A stretch of 64,000 bases of DNA from Neolewinella xylanilytica (GCF_002934605.1 NZ_PTJC01000006.1:682001-746000); one strand, 5' to 3'. Shown: positions 17,183-27,060, counted from the stretch's first letter. Program-made: numbers and translations. The notes: generated from the sequence alone by a model not told the origin.

Positions 17183-18112
17183 ATGGAGCTGACGATACAG
17201 ATAGCTATCTTCCTGGCTGCGATCGGTGCGTTGCTCTGGTCGAGCGACCGTTTCGTCGAAGCGGCGGAGCGGATCGGCCTTTCCCTGGGGATTAGTCCGT
17301 TCATCATCGGGGTGACGATCGTGGCCTTTGGTACGTCATTGCCGGAGCTATCTACCAGCATCGTGTCCGTTCTGGAGGGGGCCAGCCAGATCGTCGTCGG
17401 CAACGTGGTCGGCTCCAATATTACCAACATCGCCCTGGTGCTGGGTCTTACCGCGGTGGTGGTCAAGAATATCGACCTGGAGTACAATTTGTGGCACATC
17501 GACATTCCTTTTCTCTGGGGAAGTGCCTTTTTACTCTACTTCACGGTGATGGACGGGGATCTGACCCTGTTTGAAAGCGCGCTCTTCATTGGGGGGATCA
17601 TCATCTTTCTGGCTTATAGCCTAAAGGACCAGGATAAGCCGGATAAGGAAGACCGGCCGAAGGCGGGGGTGAGCGACTACGTGTACCTGGTCGCCGGTGG
17701 AGCGGTGGTCAGCATTTCCGCGACTTACGTCATCGATGCGATCACGAACATCAGCGTAATCCTCAACATCGCACCGAGCGTGATCGCGCTGTCGGCCGTG
17801 GCCGTCGGGACGAGCCTGCCGGAGGTGACCGTCAGTCTGGCCGCCGCCCGGAAGGGGAAAGCTTCGATTGCAGTGGGTAATGCACTGGGTTCCAACATTT
17901 TCAACACCTTTGTCGTAATGGCAATTCCGCGTTGGTTCGGACCGTTATCCATTCCGCAATCCATCATCGATGTTTACCTGCCGCTCATGATCGTGATGAC
18001 GGTCCTTTTGGGCGTGATGAGCAACAACCGGAAGATTACTCGGTGGGAAGGCTACGTTTTACTGCTGTTTTATGCTTGGTACTTCTCGGCTATTATTCAG
18101 GAGGCTGGGTAG
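17183..18112 (+). CDS. Calcium/sodium antiporter (CaCA family, YrbG-like)
   Basis: 309 residues, about ten membrane helices in two inverted halves. Each half carries a family alpha repeat: GTSLPELSTSIVS with GNVVGSNITNIAL in the first and GTSLPEVTVSLAA with GNALGSNIFNTF in the second. The conserved acids of these repeats are present. It should exchange Ca2+ for Na+ or H+ at the inner membrane. It is the last gene before a 1-kb gene-free tract. Confidence 0.93.
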   Translation: MELTIQIAIFLAAIGALLWSSDRFVEAAERIGLSLGISPFIIGVTIVAFGTSLPELSTSIVSVLEGASQIVVGNVVGSNITNIALVLGLTAVVVKNIDLEYNLWHIDIPFLWGSAFLLYFTVMDGDLTLFESALFIGGIIIFLAYSLKDQDKPDKEDRPKAGVSDYVYLVAGGAVVSISATYVIDAITNISVILNIAPSVIALSAVAVGTSLPEVTVSLAAARKGKASIAVGNALGSNIFNTFVVMAIPRWFGPLSIPQSIIDVYLPLMIVMTVLLGVMSNNRKITRWEGYVLLLFYAWYFSAIIQEAG

Positions 18113-18130
18113 GGGGGGGTTAGTCGGTTA

Positions 18131-18201
18131 GTCTTTTAGTCGGGTAGTTTTTTTAGTCTTTTAGTCGGGTGGTCTTTTAGTCGGGTAGTTTTTTAGTCTT
18201 G
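18131..18201. repeat. AGTCTTTTAGT-type short repeats
   Basis: Several tandem copies of TTTTAGTCGGGTAGT-like units separated by T runs. The core AGTCTTTTAGT is the reverse complement of ACTAAAAGACT, which recurs in the tandem repeat 250-900 bp further right, so the two tracts can pair. Confidence 0.8.
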
Positions 18202-18367
18202 CACGATGTCATGACTAGGTGGGGCGCCGCGTCTGGTCGGGGTTGCCGCAAGCTGTCTAGCTTTCGGGTACTTCCCAACCAATCGGACGAACCGAAGGCG
18301 TAACGAATCTCAAGGCGGACAAACTAAACAGCTGAAATCCGAAAACACTAGACCCCTGAATGCTAAA
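18202..18367. other. Non-coding spacer between two repeat tracts
   Basis: No convincing coding frame. It contains a mixed-sequence segment followed by CTGAAATCCGAAAACACTAGACCCCTGAATGC, which looks like a degenerate entry copy of the 50-bp repeat. Confidence 0.5.
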
Positions 18368-19013
18368 GCTCCAAAAGCACTGAATCCCCGAAAGATCACC
18401 ACGCTAAAAGACTAAAAGCTCCAAAAGCACTGAATCCCCGAAAGATCACCAAGCTGAAAGACTGAAAGCTCCAAAAGCACTGGATCCCCGAAAGATCACC
18501 ACGCTGAATGGCTGAAAGGCTGAAAGCTCCAAAAGCACTAGATCCCCGAAAGGGCCCCACACTAAAAGACTAAAGCTCCAAAAGCACTGGATCCCCGAAA
18601 GGGCCCCACACTAAAAGACTGAAAGCTCCAAAAGCACTGAATCCCCGAAAGATCACCACGCTAAAAGACTGAAAGCTCCAAAAGCACTGAATCCCCGAAA
18701 GATCACCACGCTAAAAGACTGAAAGCTCCAAAAGCACTGAATCCCCGAAAGATCACCACGCTAAAAGACTGAAAGCTCCAAAAGCACTGAATCCCCGAAA
18801 GATCACCACGCTAAAAGACTGAAAGCTCCAAAAGCACTGAATCCCCGAAAGATCACCACGCTAAAAGACTGAAAGCTCCAAAAGCACTGAATCCCCGAAA
18901 GATCACCACGCTGAAAGACTGAAAGCTCCAAAAGCACTGATCCCCGAAAGGGCCCCACACTAAAAGACTAAAGCTTCAAAAGCACTAGAGCCCTGGAATG
19001 GTCCCACACTAAA
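18368..19013. repeat. 50-bp tandem repeat (minisatellite), 13 copies
   Basis: The core GCTCCAAAAGCAC starts at 18368, 18418, 18468, 18526, 18575, 18625, 18675, 18725, 18775, 18825, 18875, 18925 and (as GCTTCAAAAGCAC) 18973. The period is 50 bp in most copies, 58 once and 48-49 at the edges. Each unit continues with ATCCCCGAAAGATCACCAC or a GGGCCCCAC variant, then CTAAAAGACTGAAA. Six central copies (18625 to about 18920) are nearly identical, while the outer ones have diverged, as expected of array growth from the centre. There are no unique spacers, so this is not a CRISPR. It carries no gene and ends about 60 bp before the hemA promoter. Confidence 0.95.
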
Positions 19014-19074
19014 AGACTAAAGAACTAAAAGACTAATTCTACCCCGTCGTGACAGAAGCCTTCTACCGATAATT

Positions 19075-19082
19075 TATCTTTG
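19075..19082 (+). promoter_or_regulatory. Bacteroidetes -7 element of hemA
   Basis: TATCTTTG matches TAnnTTTG and lies 20 nt before the hemA ATG. A clear -33 TTG is not seen. Confidence 0.5.
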
Positions 19083-19102
19083 TGGACGTTTCCACCCCAT
19101 GT

Positions 19103-20314
19103 ATGTTGCAGCATTTTCACATTCTCACCCTCACACACCGTAATGCCAAACTCAAGGAGATCGGCGAGTTGGTAGCGGCGTTCGAGGGCGGCACCGGTTT
19201 GCAGGACCACCTGACCCGTCTCCGGGATGCGGGAATCGTAAAGGAAGTATTCTACGCTTCCACCTGTAACCGCATTTTGCTGCTGTTTACTACCGACCGG
19301 AGGGTAGACGACTCCTTTCGGCAATCCCTCCTTCCGCATTCCGAGCCCGGCCTGGCGAAATTGCGGCATTTCAACGGATTGAACGCCCTGCGCCATTTAT
19401 ACGAGGTGGCCGGTTCTATCGATTCCTTGGTGGTCGGAGAGCGACAGATTCTCGGGCAACTCAGGGAAAGCCAGGAAATGTGCCGAAAGTGGGGACTTAT
19501 CGGGGATGATCTCCGCATCATTACGAATCGCGCGGTGCTGGCAGCTAAGGACATTTACGCCAATACCCGAATCGGTGAAAAATCGGTTTCCATCGTTTCG
19601 TTATCCATGCAGGAATTACAGCGGCACGCTCCAAGCCGTCGGGCCCGAATTTTACTAGTCGGCGCCGGACAGACGAACGTGCTGGTTGCCAAATTTCTCC
19701 GCAAGCAGGGGTACACCCATGTGACCGTAGCCAACCGCACGCTTGCGCGCGCCCAGCAACTCGCCGCCGGCTTCGCTGATGGAACGGGGTTGCAACTGGA
19801 TCAACTCGATTCCTACACGGGAGGCTTCGACGTACTTTTCGTTTGTACCGCTGCCGCCGAGGCCACTATTTCGCCGGAGCGGTTCCGTCAATTACTGGGG
19901 AGCGAAGAGGCCACCCAAAAGATTGTGGTCGACCTCGGAGTTCCCGCCGACGTGGACGAGGCTACCGTCCGGATGTTCCCCTTTACTTACATTGCCATCG
20001 AACACCTCCGGTCGCTTGCCGCCGAGAACATGGAGTTTCGGCACCGGGAAGTGGACTTGGCGCACGAGATCGTCGACCGCCACCTGAAGGAAACGGAGAT
20101 GGTGTACCAGACCCGGCTCATCGAACGGGCCATGTCGGAAGTGCCAAGCCGGATCAAGGAGATCCGGCATACCGCCGTGACCAAGATCTTCCGCAAGGAG
20201 CTCGAAGACCTCGATCCCGAAACGCGCGAACTGATGGACCGGATGATGCTGTATATGGAGAAGCGCTGCATCGGTATTCCTATGCAGGCGGCCCGGGAGG
20301 CAGTGGTTCGGTAG
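19103..20314 (+). CDS. hemA: Glutamyl-tRNA reductase
   Basis: NADPH-dependent reduction of glutamyl-tRNA to glutamate-1-semialdehyde, the entry to tetrapyrrole synthesis by the C5 route. The 403-residue protein has the catalytic Cys55 in YASTCNR, EVAGSIDSLVVGERQILGQ with the substrate loop, the Rossmann motif LLVGAGQTNV and VVDLGVPADVDE, and a helical dimerisation end. A GTG 21 nt upstream is in frame but overlaps the promoter element, so ATG 19103 is preferred. It serves both siroheme and heme; hemH and the siroheme genes lie earlier in the window. Confidence 0.95.
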   Translation: MLQHFHILTLTHRNAKLKEIGELVAAFEGGTGLQDHLTRLRDAGIVKEVFYASTCNRILLLFTTDRRVDDSFRQSLLPHSEPGLAKLRHFNGLNALRHLYEVAGSIDSLVVGERQILGQLRESQEMCRKWGLIGDDLRIITNRAVLAAKDIYANTRIGEKSVSIVSLSMQELQRHAPSRRARILLVGAGQTNVLVAKFLRKQGYTHVTVANRTLARAQQLAAGFADGTGLQLDQLDSYTGGFDVLFVCTAAAEATISPERFRQLLGSEEATQKIVVDLGVPADVDEATVRMFPFTYIAIEHLRSLAAENMEFRHREVDLAHEIVDRHLKETEMVYQTRLIERAMSEVPSRIKEIRHTAVTKIFRKELEDLDPETRELMDRMMLYMEKRCIGIPMQAAREAVVR

Positions 20315-20788
20315 TTCATACCTTCGATTTCCTACTCACTGGTTTCCAGGTCAATGTTGATCCATGGAGGGACATGATTAGACTGCGCGGTAAATTCCCC
20401 CGACCCTCCGATGAGTCGTTTCGGACGTCGCTTAAGCCATGCTGGTTCGCTCCCCGAAGTCTTCTTTTACTGCTATCGTTAGCTATTCCCCGGGTCGTTG
20501 GGGCCTAGTCCCGGCAAGCAGCCGAAGAGAAGCTTATTCTCAACCTTCACAGTCACCTGCCCCAGGATCGTCGTCGTACCCGGCCCAACCCGGCTGACGG
20601 AATCAGCAATCGTCGGTGGCGAGAAAGACAAAAAGATGTTGATAGGCCACTCCACGTGCCGATTGGGCATTTCCTTAGCTGCGATGGCCGCTCTGAGTAA
20701 TCTCCCCGGAACGGCTGCAGGGACCGAATAGGCTGTGCTGGCGAGTACGACTATTCGGGCAAGGCAGGCCCAATTAAACGGAGCCGGA
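20315..20788. other. Gene-free stretch between hemA and a convergent gene
   Basis: 474 bp with only short frames on both strands: 77 residues on plus at 20498-20731, and on minus a frame that ends at 20479 and overlaps the next gene in a different phase. None has a start context or recognised motif. The minus frame ends with a plausible-looking stretch (GPGTTTILGQVTVKVE), so a decayed gene remnant is possible. Confidence 0.4.
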
Positions 20789-22354
20789 TCAATTCGAATG
20801 CACGGGTTTCCGCTGCTCTTCGAATTGGCGGCGAATGACCTCCTGGACGGAAATGCCCTCGATTTTCGATTCCAGCCAACTTGGGATGTCCAGGTAGGTG
20901 AAGGGGCGGGATTCAAAGGGCCGGGCGGCAACCTTATCCAGGCGTTTCTTCAACTCGATGAATTCTTCCTGCAGGTCTGCTTCCCGGATTCGGGGTATAC
21001 GCCGGAGAAAGCGGAAGATGATCTGCTGAGTTTCCTGTAAGTGCTCTACTTTGGAAAGGAAGCGGTAAACGCTCTTTACCTGGTATTCCACGAGCTGTAC
21101 GTTGCCCATTTCAAAGTGGCAGATCAAACTGAGAATACGGGCGTACGCCTGGATATCGGAGCGATAGTTCGGACTACGCTGGTTGATGATCCGATTGAGG
21201 TAATCGATGGCCGAATCGTTGTCGCCACTCCCGAAGTAAAGGCAGGCAATGCGGTAGAAGAAAACCATGTTCCGGTGATCGTCCCAGTTGTAGCGATTGT
21301 CCTCGATCACTTCCATGATCTGCGGGACGAGTCCGAGGCCCCTGGTGAAGGTGCCTTCCATGTAGTGGCGACGGATTTGGTGGTCGAACTGGTAGAGGTG
21401 ATAGAGGCCCGCTACGTTAACGTTGTTGGTCAGGTCGAACTGGTGGGGGAAGAGATCGAGGTTGTGCAGTTCCTCCATGAACTTGTCGTACTGCCACATA
21501 TTGAATAGGGTGGCCAGGTGATTATGCACGCCCTTGAGATAAAGCGGGGCATTGGCCTCGATCATTTTCGGTGTCTCCCGGAATAGATCCACCCAGCGCT
21601 GGGTGTACCGGAAACATAGCGGATACTCCTGGCGAATCAGGTGCATCCAGGTATAACTCTGGCAGTAATACACCTTGCCCCAGAAGTCCAATTCCTCGTA
21701 GTCGAAATCCGGAAGGCTATGTTGAAAGAAGGTGCCGACTTTCCGGTATTCGGTTTCGTTACTCACCAACCCGTCGGTGAGGTAAAGGCCGTACAACCGT
21801 AGCGAAAGGTTGGAATAGGCGTTGCTTCCCTCAATCTTGCGGGTCAGCGTCTCACACTCCCGACTCAACTGCTCGGCCCGCCCCTCGATGCTTCGGGTGA
21901 TGTACTGCCCTTCGATCAGTTTTTCGAATTGGGCGGTCTCCAGAGCGATGGTATGCGCTTCGACCTCGATGGCCCGCTTCTTGACTTTGTCCAGAATATC
22001 GAGCGCCTGGCGGTAGAGTCCCTTATTGTAAAGAATACGGGCGTAGTCGAGGTTCTCCCGGAGGGTGATCTCCTCGTCCTTATTCCGGTTAAGCAGCCGC
22101 AAGCTGGTGAGCAATTGCTTGTAGAGGTGCGCCTTGAGGTTGCTGAGCTGCGACTTTTTTATACCTTCGATCCGCTTTAGCAGATAGCCCTCGTCGTACT
22201 CACCGGTGCGTTCCAGGATGTCAAACAGTTGAAGGAAGAGCAGCTCGCTGTTCGTCTGTTGGTTACGCTTTACAAACAGACGAAAGTGACGTTTCTCGGC
22301 GCGGTTCAGGGAAGCTACCAGCTTCAGTAGGTCGTCTGTTTTCTGCTTAGGCAT
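20789..22354 (-). CDS. Large helical (TPR-like) hypothetical protein
   Basis: 521 residues, soluble, rich in Leu, Tyr, Arg and Glu, and helical throughout, with repeated helix pairs such as ARILYNKGLYRQALDILDK and IACLYFGSGDNDSAIDYLN that resemble tetratricopeptide repeats. The N-terminus LLKLVASLNRAEKRHFRLF is a distinct start block. No signal peptide, membrane segment or catalytic motif is seen. Proteins of this length and style occur in Saprospiria and Chitinophagia without known function. It converges on hemA and diverges from leuA. Confidence 0.75.
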   Translation of the reverse strand: MPKQKTDDLLKLVASLNRAEKRHFRLFVKRNQQTNSELLFLQLFDILERTGEYDEGYLLKRIEGIKKSQLSNLKAHLYKQLLTSLRLLNRNKDEEITLRENLDYARILYNKGLYRQALDILDKVKKRAIEVEAHTIALETAQFEKLIEGQYITRSIEGRAEQLSRECETLTRKIEGSNAYSNLSLRLYGLYLTDGLVSNETEYRKVGTFFQHSLPDFDYEELDFWGKVYYCQSYTWMHLIRQEYPLCFRYTQRWVDLFRETPKMIEANAPLYLKGVHNHLATLFNMWQYDKFMEELHNLDLFPHQFDLTNNVNVAGLYHLYQFDHQIRRHYMEGTFTRGLGLVPQIMEVIEDNRYNWDDHRNMVFFYRIACLYFGSGDNDSAIDYLNRIINQRSPNYRSDIQAYARILSLICHFEMGNVQLVEYQVKSVYRFLSKVEHLQETQQIIFRFLRRIPRIREADLQEEFIELKKRLDKVAARPFESRPFTYLDIPSWLESKIEGISVQEVIRRQFEEQRKPVHSN

Positions 22355-22555
22355 TGTATAAACTGTTTCAGTAAATTGCTGGAAGACAACGCATTATTAA
22401 ACAATTGCTTTGCCACCCACGTAGCAATCCTGGAGATTAATCAAGGGGCCGCTCCCCCGAAATCTGTGGGGATGCGTTAATTTTATGGATCGCCTACGCG
22501 CTGTTAGAATAAGCCCTAAAGATATAATAAGCCCGTAAACCGGGATGCATCAGTT

Positions 22556-23713
22556 ATGAGCACGAACCAAGTACACATTTTCGATACCACGCTCCGCGAC
22601 GGCGAGCAAGTTCCGGGTTGTAAGCTGGATACCCGCCAGAAAGTTGCTATTGCCAGGCAGCTGGAGCTACTTGGCGTGGATGTAATTGAAGCGGGCTTTC
22701 CCGTTTCCAGTCCCGGTGACTTCAAATCGGTCGCCGAAATCGGTAAGACCGTAAGAGACGTCATCGTCTGCGGGCTCACCCGCGCGGTAATGAAGGATAT
22801 CGACGTGGCCGCCGAGGCGTTGAAGCCGGCCCGCCGCCCGCGGATTCACACCGGTATCGGGGTAAGCGACAGCCACATACAGTATAAACTACGGACCACC
22901 CCCGACCAGATTATCGAGCGAGCCGTAGCGGCGGTGAAGTACGCCAAACGCTACGTCGAGGACGTAGAGTTCTACGCCGAAGATGCCGGTCGGGCCGACA
23001 ATGAATTCCTGGCGCGCGTCATTCAGGCGGTTGTAGATGCCGGGGCTACCGTACTCAATATTCCCGACACCACCGGGTACTGCCTGCCGCAGGAATACGG
23101 AGAAAAAATCGCCTACCTCCGCGACAACGTGACCGGGATCGACAAATGCATCCTGAGTACCCACTGCCACAACGACCTCGGACTGGCGACGGCCAACTCG
23201 ATCGCCGGAGCCCAGAACGGTGCCCGGCAGATCGAATGCACCATCAACGGCATCGGGGAACGTGCCGGCAACACCTCGCTGGAGGAAGTCGTCATGATCA
23301 TGCGGCAGCACCCGAAGCTGGAACTCTTCACCAACGTCAACTCCAAACTGCTGCTGGAGACCAGCCACATGGTCAGCGATGCGATGGGGATGATGGTGCA
23401 GCCGAATAAGGCCATCGTAGGAGATAATGCCTTCGCCCACAGCTCCGGTATCCACCAGGACGGGGTCATCAAGCGCCGGGATACCTACGAGATCATCGAT
23501 CCCGCCGAGGTGGGCGTCGACCGCTCCAAGATCGTACTGACCGCCCGGTCCGGACGGGCCGCACTGGCTTACCGCTTCAAGAACCTGGGCTACAATCTTA
23601 CCAAGGTACAGTTGGACGAGCTTTACGTTGAATTCCTCACCATCGCCGACGAGAAGAAGGAAGTCGAAGACAGCGACCTGGAGCGGATGATGGAGGGTAC
23701 TGCCGCGGCTTAA
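22556..23713 (+). CDS. leuA: 2-isopropylmalate synthase, short form without regulatory domain
   Basis: Condenses acetyl-CoA with 2-ketoisovalerate, the first committed step of leucine synthesis. [10 protein letters not shown] (residues 9-18) and [11 protein letters not shown] carry the metal-binding and catalytic residues of the HMGL-like barrel; [12 protein letters not shown] follows. At 385 residues it stops after the linker region and lacks the C-terminal LeuA dimer domain of about 120 residues that binds leucine, so feedback inhibition of the usual kind is not expected. Short forms are usual in Bacteroidota. leuCDB follow after 258 bp. Confidence 0.92.
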   Translation: MSTNQVHIFDTTLRDGEQVPGCKLDTRQKVAIARQLELLGVDVIEAGFPVSSPGDFKSVAEIGKTVRDVIVCGLTRAVMKDIDVAAEALKPARRPRIHTGIGVSDSHIQYKLRTTPDQIIERAVAAVKYAKRYVEDVEFYAEDAGRADNEFLARVIQAVVDAGATVLNIPDTTGYCLPQEYGEKIAYLRDNVTGIDKCILSTHCHNDLGLATANSIAGAQNGARQIECTINGIGERAGNTSLEEVVMIMRQHPKLELFTNVNSKLLLETSHMVSDAMGMMVQPNKAIVGDNAFAHSSGIHQDGVIKRRDTYEIIDPAEVGVDRSKIVLTARSGRAALAYRFKNLGYNLTKVQLDELYVEFLTIADEKKEVEDSDLERMMEGTAAA

Positions 23714-23757
23714 TCGTAAGGCTGTATGCCGCCGGATTTAAATTCAGGGTTTAGGCT

Positions 23758-23847
23758 AGTCGTCCGACGAACCCTCGTCCGACCAACGCTCGCCCGACGA
23801 ACTCTCGTCGGACGAGTACTCGTCCGACGACTAGTCGCGCGACCACT
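23758..23847. repeat. 15-bp palindromic tandem repeat, six copies
   Basis: Six 15-bp units start at 23758, 23773, 23788, 23803, 23818 and 23833, each with a near-palindromic core like TCGTCCGACGA. Units four and five together give a perfect 26-bp palindrome at 23805-23830 centred on AGTACT. The array sits between leuA and leuC, before the leuC promoter element. The 15-bp period keeps one minus-strand frame open over it, giving a pentapeptide-like translation; that is a by-product of the period. Confidence 0.9.
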
Positions 23848-23917
23848 ATCCTAATAGCCATCAGACTTTCCCGATTTATTGGCAAGCCCTTCTCCCGCGC
23901 TCCGGCGCCCGCCTGCT

Positions 23918-23925
23918 TATCTTTG
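23918..23925 (+). promoter_or_regulatory. Bacteroidetes -7 element before leuC
   Basis: TATCTTTG matches TAnnTTTG and lies 46 nt before the leuC ATG. It suggests that leuCDB have their own promoter apart from leuA. Confidence 0.5.
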
Positions 23926-23971
23926 CCCGTCCGCAGCACGAGCTGCCGGAAAACGCAAAGTTTACGACGAC

Positions 23972-25360
23972 ATGCCAACCCTTTTCGATAAAGTTTGGGA
24001 CGCTCACGTAGTTACGGAAGTACCCGGGGGCAACCAGGTGCTCTACATCGATAAGCACCTCATCCACGAAGTGACCAGCCCCCAGGCCTTCAACGGGCTG
24101 CGGGAACGGGGCATCCCCATCCTGCGGCGCGACCGGATCGTCGCCACAGCCGACCATAACGTGCCCACTAAAGACCAGGACAAGCCCATCGCCGAGCCCC
24201 TCAGCCGCAAGCAGGTCAACATGCTTACCAGCAACTGCGAGGAATTCGGCGTCGAGCTCTACGGACTCGGCCACCCCTACCAGGGCATCGTGCACGTGAT
24301 CGGACCCGAACTCGGCATCACCCGCCCGGGCATCACCATGGTCTGCGGCGATAGCCATACGAGCACCCACGGTGCCTTCGGAGCCATTGCCTTCGGTATC
24401 GGCACCAGCCAGGTGGAGCAGGTCATGGCCACCCAGTGCGTACTGATGAGCAAGCCGAAAAGCATGCGCATCACCGTAGACGGAGACCTGCAGCCCGGCG
24501 TAACGGCCAAGGACCTGATCCTCTACGTGATCTCCCAGCTCGGCACGGGCGGGGGTACGGGGCACTTCGTGGAGTACGCCGGGACGGCCATAAAGGGACT
24601 GAGCATGGAGGGGCGCATGACCATCTGCAACATGAGCATCGAGATGGGCGCCCGCGGCGGCCTGATCGCCCCCGACGAAACGACTTTCGAGTACATTAGG
24701 GGCCGGGAATTCGCCCCCGAAGGCGAAGAATGGGAAGCGGCCGTCGAATACTGGCGCACCCTGCCTTCCGACCCCGACGCTCGCTTCGATACCGAGTATA
24801 CTTTCCGGGGCGAGGATATCCCCCCCATGATCACCTACGGTACGAACCCGGGCATGGGGATGGGTATCAAGGAGACAATCCCCACGAAGAGCGAGATCCA
24901 TGGCGACGCCACCCTGAAGAAGGCCATGGAGTACATGGGCCTCGAACTCGGCAACCAAATGGAGGGCATGCCGATCGACTACGTGTTCATCGGCTCGTGC
25001 ACCAACAGCCGGGTGGAAGACTTGCGCCTCGCCGCCGCGCTGGTCAAGGGGAAGCAGATCCACGAGAATATCACCGGCATCGTGGTACCCGGATCGCAGC
25101 AAGTAGCCAAGCAGGCCATCGCGGAAGGCCTGGACCGGGTATTTACCGACGCCGGATTCGAGTTCCGGGGAGCGGGCTGCTCCGCCTGTCTGGGCATGAA
25201 CGAAGACAAGATCCCCGCCGGCCGCTACTGCGTTTCGACCTCCAACCGCAACTTCGAGGGGCGGCAGGGACCCGGTGCCCGCACCATCCTCGCCAGCCCA
25301 CTAACCGCCGCCGCCGCCGCCGTAGCCGGTAAGCTCGTCGACGTTCGCGAACTGATTTAA
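23972..25360 (+). CDS. leuC: 3-isopropylmalate dehydratase large subunit
   Basis: With LeuD it isomerises 2- to 3-isopropylmalate using a 4Fe-4S cluster. The start [12 protein letters not shown] is standard for LeuC and gives 462 residues; an upstream TTG at 23879 would add 31 non-family residues. [23 protein letters not shown] and GCSACLGMN contain the active-site histidine and the three cluster cysteines. leuD follows after 11 bp. Confidence 0.95.
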   Translation: MPTLFDKVWDAHVVTEVPGGNQVLYIDKHLIHEVTSPQAFNGLRERGIPILRRDRIVATADHNVPTKDQDKPIAEPLSRKQVNMLTSNCEEFGVELYGLGHPYQGIVHVIGPELGITRPGITMVCGDSHTSTHGAFGAIAFGIGTSQVEQVMATQCVLMSKPKSMRITVDGDLQPGVTAKDLILYVISQLGTGGGTGHFVEYAGTAIKGLSMEGRMTICNMSIEMGARGGLIAPDETTFEYIRGREFAPEGEEWEAAVEYWRTLPSDPDARFDTEYTFRGEDIPPMITYGTNPGMGMGIKETIPTKSEIHGDATLKKAMEYMGLELGNQMEGMPIDYVFIGSCTNSRVEDLRLAAALVKGKQIHENITGIVVPGSQQVAKQAIAEGLDRVFTDAGFEFRGAGCSACLGMNEDKIPAGRYCVSTSNRNFEGRQGPGARTILASPLTAAAAAVAGKLVDVRELI

Positions 25361-25371
25361 CCAACCCCAGT

Positions 25372-25971
25372 ATGCAAGCCTTTAAAAAGCTCACCTCCAC
25401 GGCCGTCCCCCTGCCGATCGAGGACATCGATACCGACCAGATCATCCCGGCCCGCTTCCTGAAAGCCACGACCCGCGACGGCTTCGGCGATAACCTGTTC
25501 CGCGACTGGCGCTACGACAAACTCGAGCACCCCCGGCCCGATTTCGTGCTCAATAACCCGACCTATTCCGGGGAAATCCTCGTAGCCGGAGCCAATTTCG
25601 GTTGCGGTTCCAGCCGGGAGCACGCCGCCTGGGCCCTGGCCGACTACGGCTTCCGCGCGGTGGTGTCCAGTTATTTCGCCGACATTTTCCGCGGTAACGC
25701 CCTGAATAACGGCCTGCTTCCGCTGATCGTAAGCCCCGAGGTACTCGACGAAACGTTCCGGACCATCGAGGCCAGCCCCGCGGCCCGCTTCACCATCGAC
25801 CTCGAAGCACAGACCTTTACGAACGAGGAAACCGGCACCGTCGTGAAATTCGAGATCGACGAATACAAGAAAACCTGCATGATCAACGGCTACGACGACA
25901 TCGACTTCCTGCTCAGCCAGCGGGAAAAGATCGAGGCCTACGAAGAAAACCGGGTGGACTTTAGTCTCTAG
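25372..25971 (+). CDS. leuD: 3-isopropylmalate dehydratase small subunit
   Basis: The 199-residue swivel-domain partner of Leu[15 protein letters not shown] near the start and [13 protein letters not shown] in the middle are the family substrate-binding blocks; the GCGSSREHA loop supplies the catalytic Ser. It lies 11 bp after leuC and 21 bp before leuB, all in one transcription unit. Confidence 0.95.
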   Translation: MQAFKKLTSTAVPLPIEDIDTDQIIPARFLKATTRDGFGDNLFRDWRYDKLEHPRPDFVLNNPTYSGEILVAGANFGCGSSREHAAWALADYGFRAVVSSYFADIFRGNALNNGLLPLIVSPEVLDETFRTIEASPAARFTIDLEAQTFTNEETGTVVKFEIDEYKKTCMINGYDDIDFLLSQREKIEAYEENRVDFSL

Positions 25972-25992
25972 CCCCGCAGCACGCATATTCCC

Positions 25993-27060
25993 ATGAGTAA
26001 CTTTAATATTGCCGTCCTGGACGGAGACGGTATCGGACCCGAGGTAACGGCGGAGGCCGTGAAGGTCCTGAACGTGATCGCCGACAAATTCGGCCACGAT
26101 TTCCAGTACACCTACGCGCCCGTCGGGGCGGTGGCCATCGACCAAACCGGTAATCCCTTACCGGACGAGACCCTCGCCCTCTGCAAACGGTCCGACGCCC
26201 TGTTTTTCGGGGCCATCGGCCACCCCCGGTTCGACAACGACCCGACCGCGAAAGTGCGTCCGGAGCAGGGGCTGCTTAAACTGCGGAAGGAACTGGGGCT
26301 CTACGCCAATCTCCGCCCCGTGGCGGGCTACGCCGAACTGGCCGATCTGAGTCCCCTCCGCCCCGAGCGCATGAAGGGCGTGGATATGCTGATCGTGCGG
26401 GAGCTCACCGGCGGAATCTACTTCGGCGAAAAGGGGCGCAAAGACGATGGCAACACCGCCTACGATACCTGCACCTACACCCGCATGGAGATCGAGCGGA
26501 TCGTCAAAATGGGGTTCCAGGAAGCGCGGGCGCGGCGCGGCAAGCTCACCCTGGTCGATAAGGCCAACGTGATGGAAACCAGTCGGCTGTGGCGCGAAAT
26601 TACCCGCGAGCTGGCCGCCGAGAACGAGGACGTGGAGCTGAATTTCATGTTTGTCGATAACGCCGCCATGCAGCTGATCCTGAATCCCGCCCAGTTCGAC
26701 GTGATCGTCACCAGCAATATGTTCGGGGATATCCTTTCCGACGCCTCCAGCGTGCTGGCCGGCTCGCTGGGCCTGCTGCCGTCCAGCAGCATCGGCTCCA
26801 CTGTCGGCATGTTCGAGCCCATTCACGGCTCGTGGCCGGAGGGGGCAGGGCAGGACCGGGCCAATCCGGTAGCCGCCATTCTCTCCGCCGCCATGCTTCT
26901 CGATCACCTGGGGTTGCGGGAAGAGGCGGGCGCCGTGCGCAGGAGCGTCAACCGTACGTTAGGCGAAGGGGTCGGTACCGAGGACCTAAACCCACGCGAA
27001 CGGCTTGGCACACAGGCCTTCGGAGATCGTATTGCCCATGCCATTCAACCGGGCGCGTAG
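25993..27060 (+). CDS. leuB: 3-isopropylmalate dehydrogenase
   Basis: NAD-dependent oxidative decarboxylation of 3-isopropylmalate to 2-ketoisocaproate. The 355-residue chain has GDGIGPEVT at the N-terminus, LRKELGLYANLRPV and RELTGGIYFGEKG with substrate-binding residues, TSNMFGDILSDASS with the metal-binding Asp residues, and FEPIHGSWP. This is the last gene of leuCDB; its final 16 bp overlap the 3' end of the convergent membrane protein gene. Confidence 0.95.
   Translation: MSNFNIAVLDGDGIGPEVTAEAVKVLNVIADKFGHDFQYTYAPVGAVAIDQTGNPLPDETLALCKRSDALFFGAIGHPRFDNDPTAKVRPEQGLLKLRKELGLYANLRPVAGYAELADLSPLRPERMKGVDMLIVRELTGGIYFGEKGRKDDGNTAYDTCTYTRMEIERIVKMGFQEARARRGKLTLVDKANVMETSRLWREITRELAAENEDVELNFMFVDNAAMQLILNPAQFDVIVTSNMFGDILSDASSVLAGSLGLLPSSSIGSTVGMFEPIHGSWPEGAGQDRANPVAAILSAAMLLDHLGLREEAGAVRRSVNRTLGEGVGTEDLNPRERLGTQAFGDRIAHAIQPGA

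Noticed and set aside
18368..19013. CRISPR array
   Set aside because: Units are contiguous 50-bp tandem copies without unique spacers, and no cas gene is near.
22355..22555. Riboswitch or leader peptide before leuA
   Set aside because: No leucine-rich small frame, T-box or known riboswitch core was found in these 201 bases.
23879..23971. TTG start adding 31 residues to leuC
   Set aside because: The added part has no family similarity and the -7 promoter element lies inside it.
23751..23978. Minus-strand 75-residue gene across the 15-bp array
   Set aside because: It exists because the period is a multiple of three; its pentapeptide pattern mirrors the DNA repeat and it overlaps the leuC promoter element.
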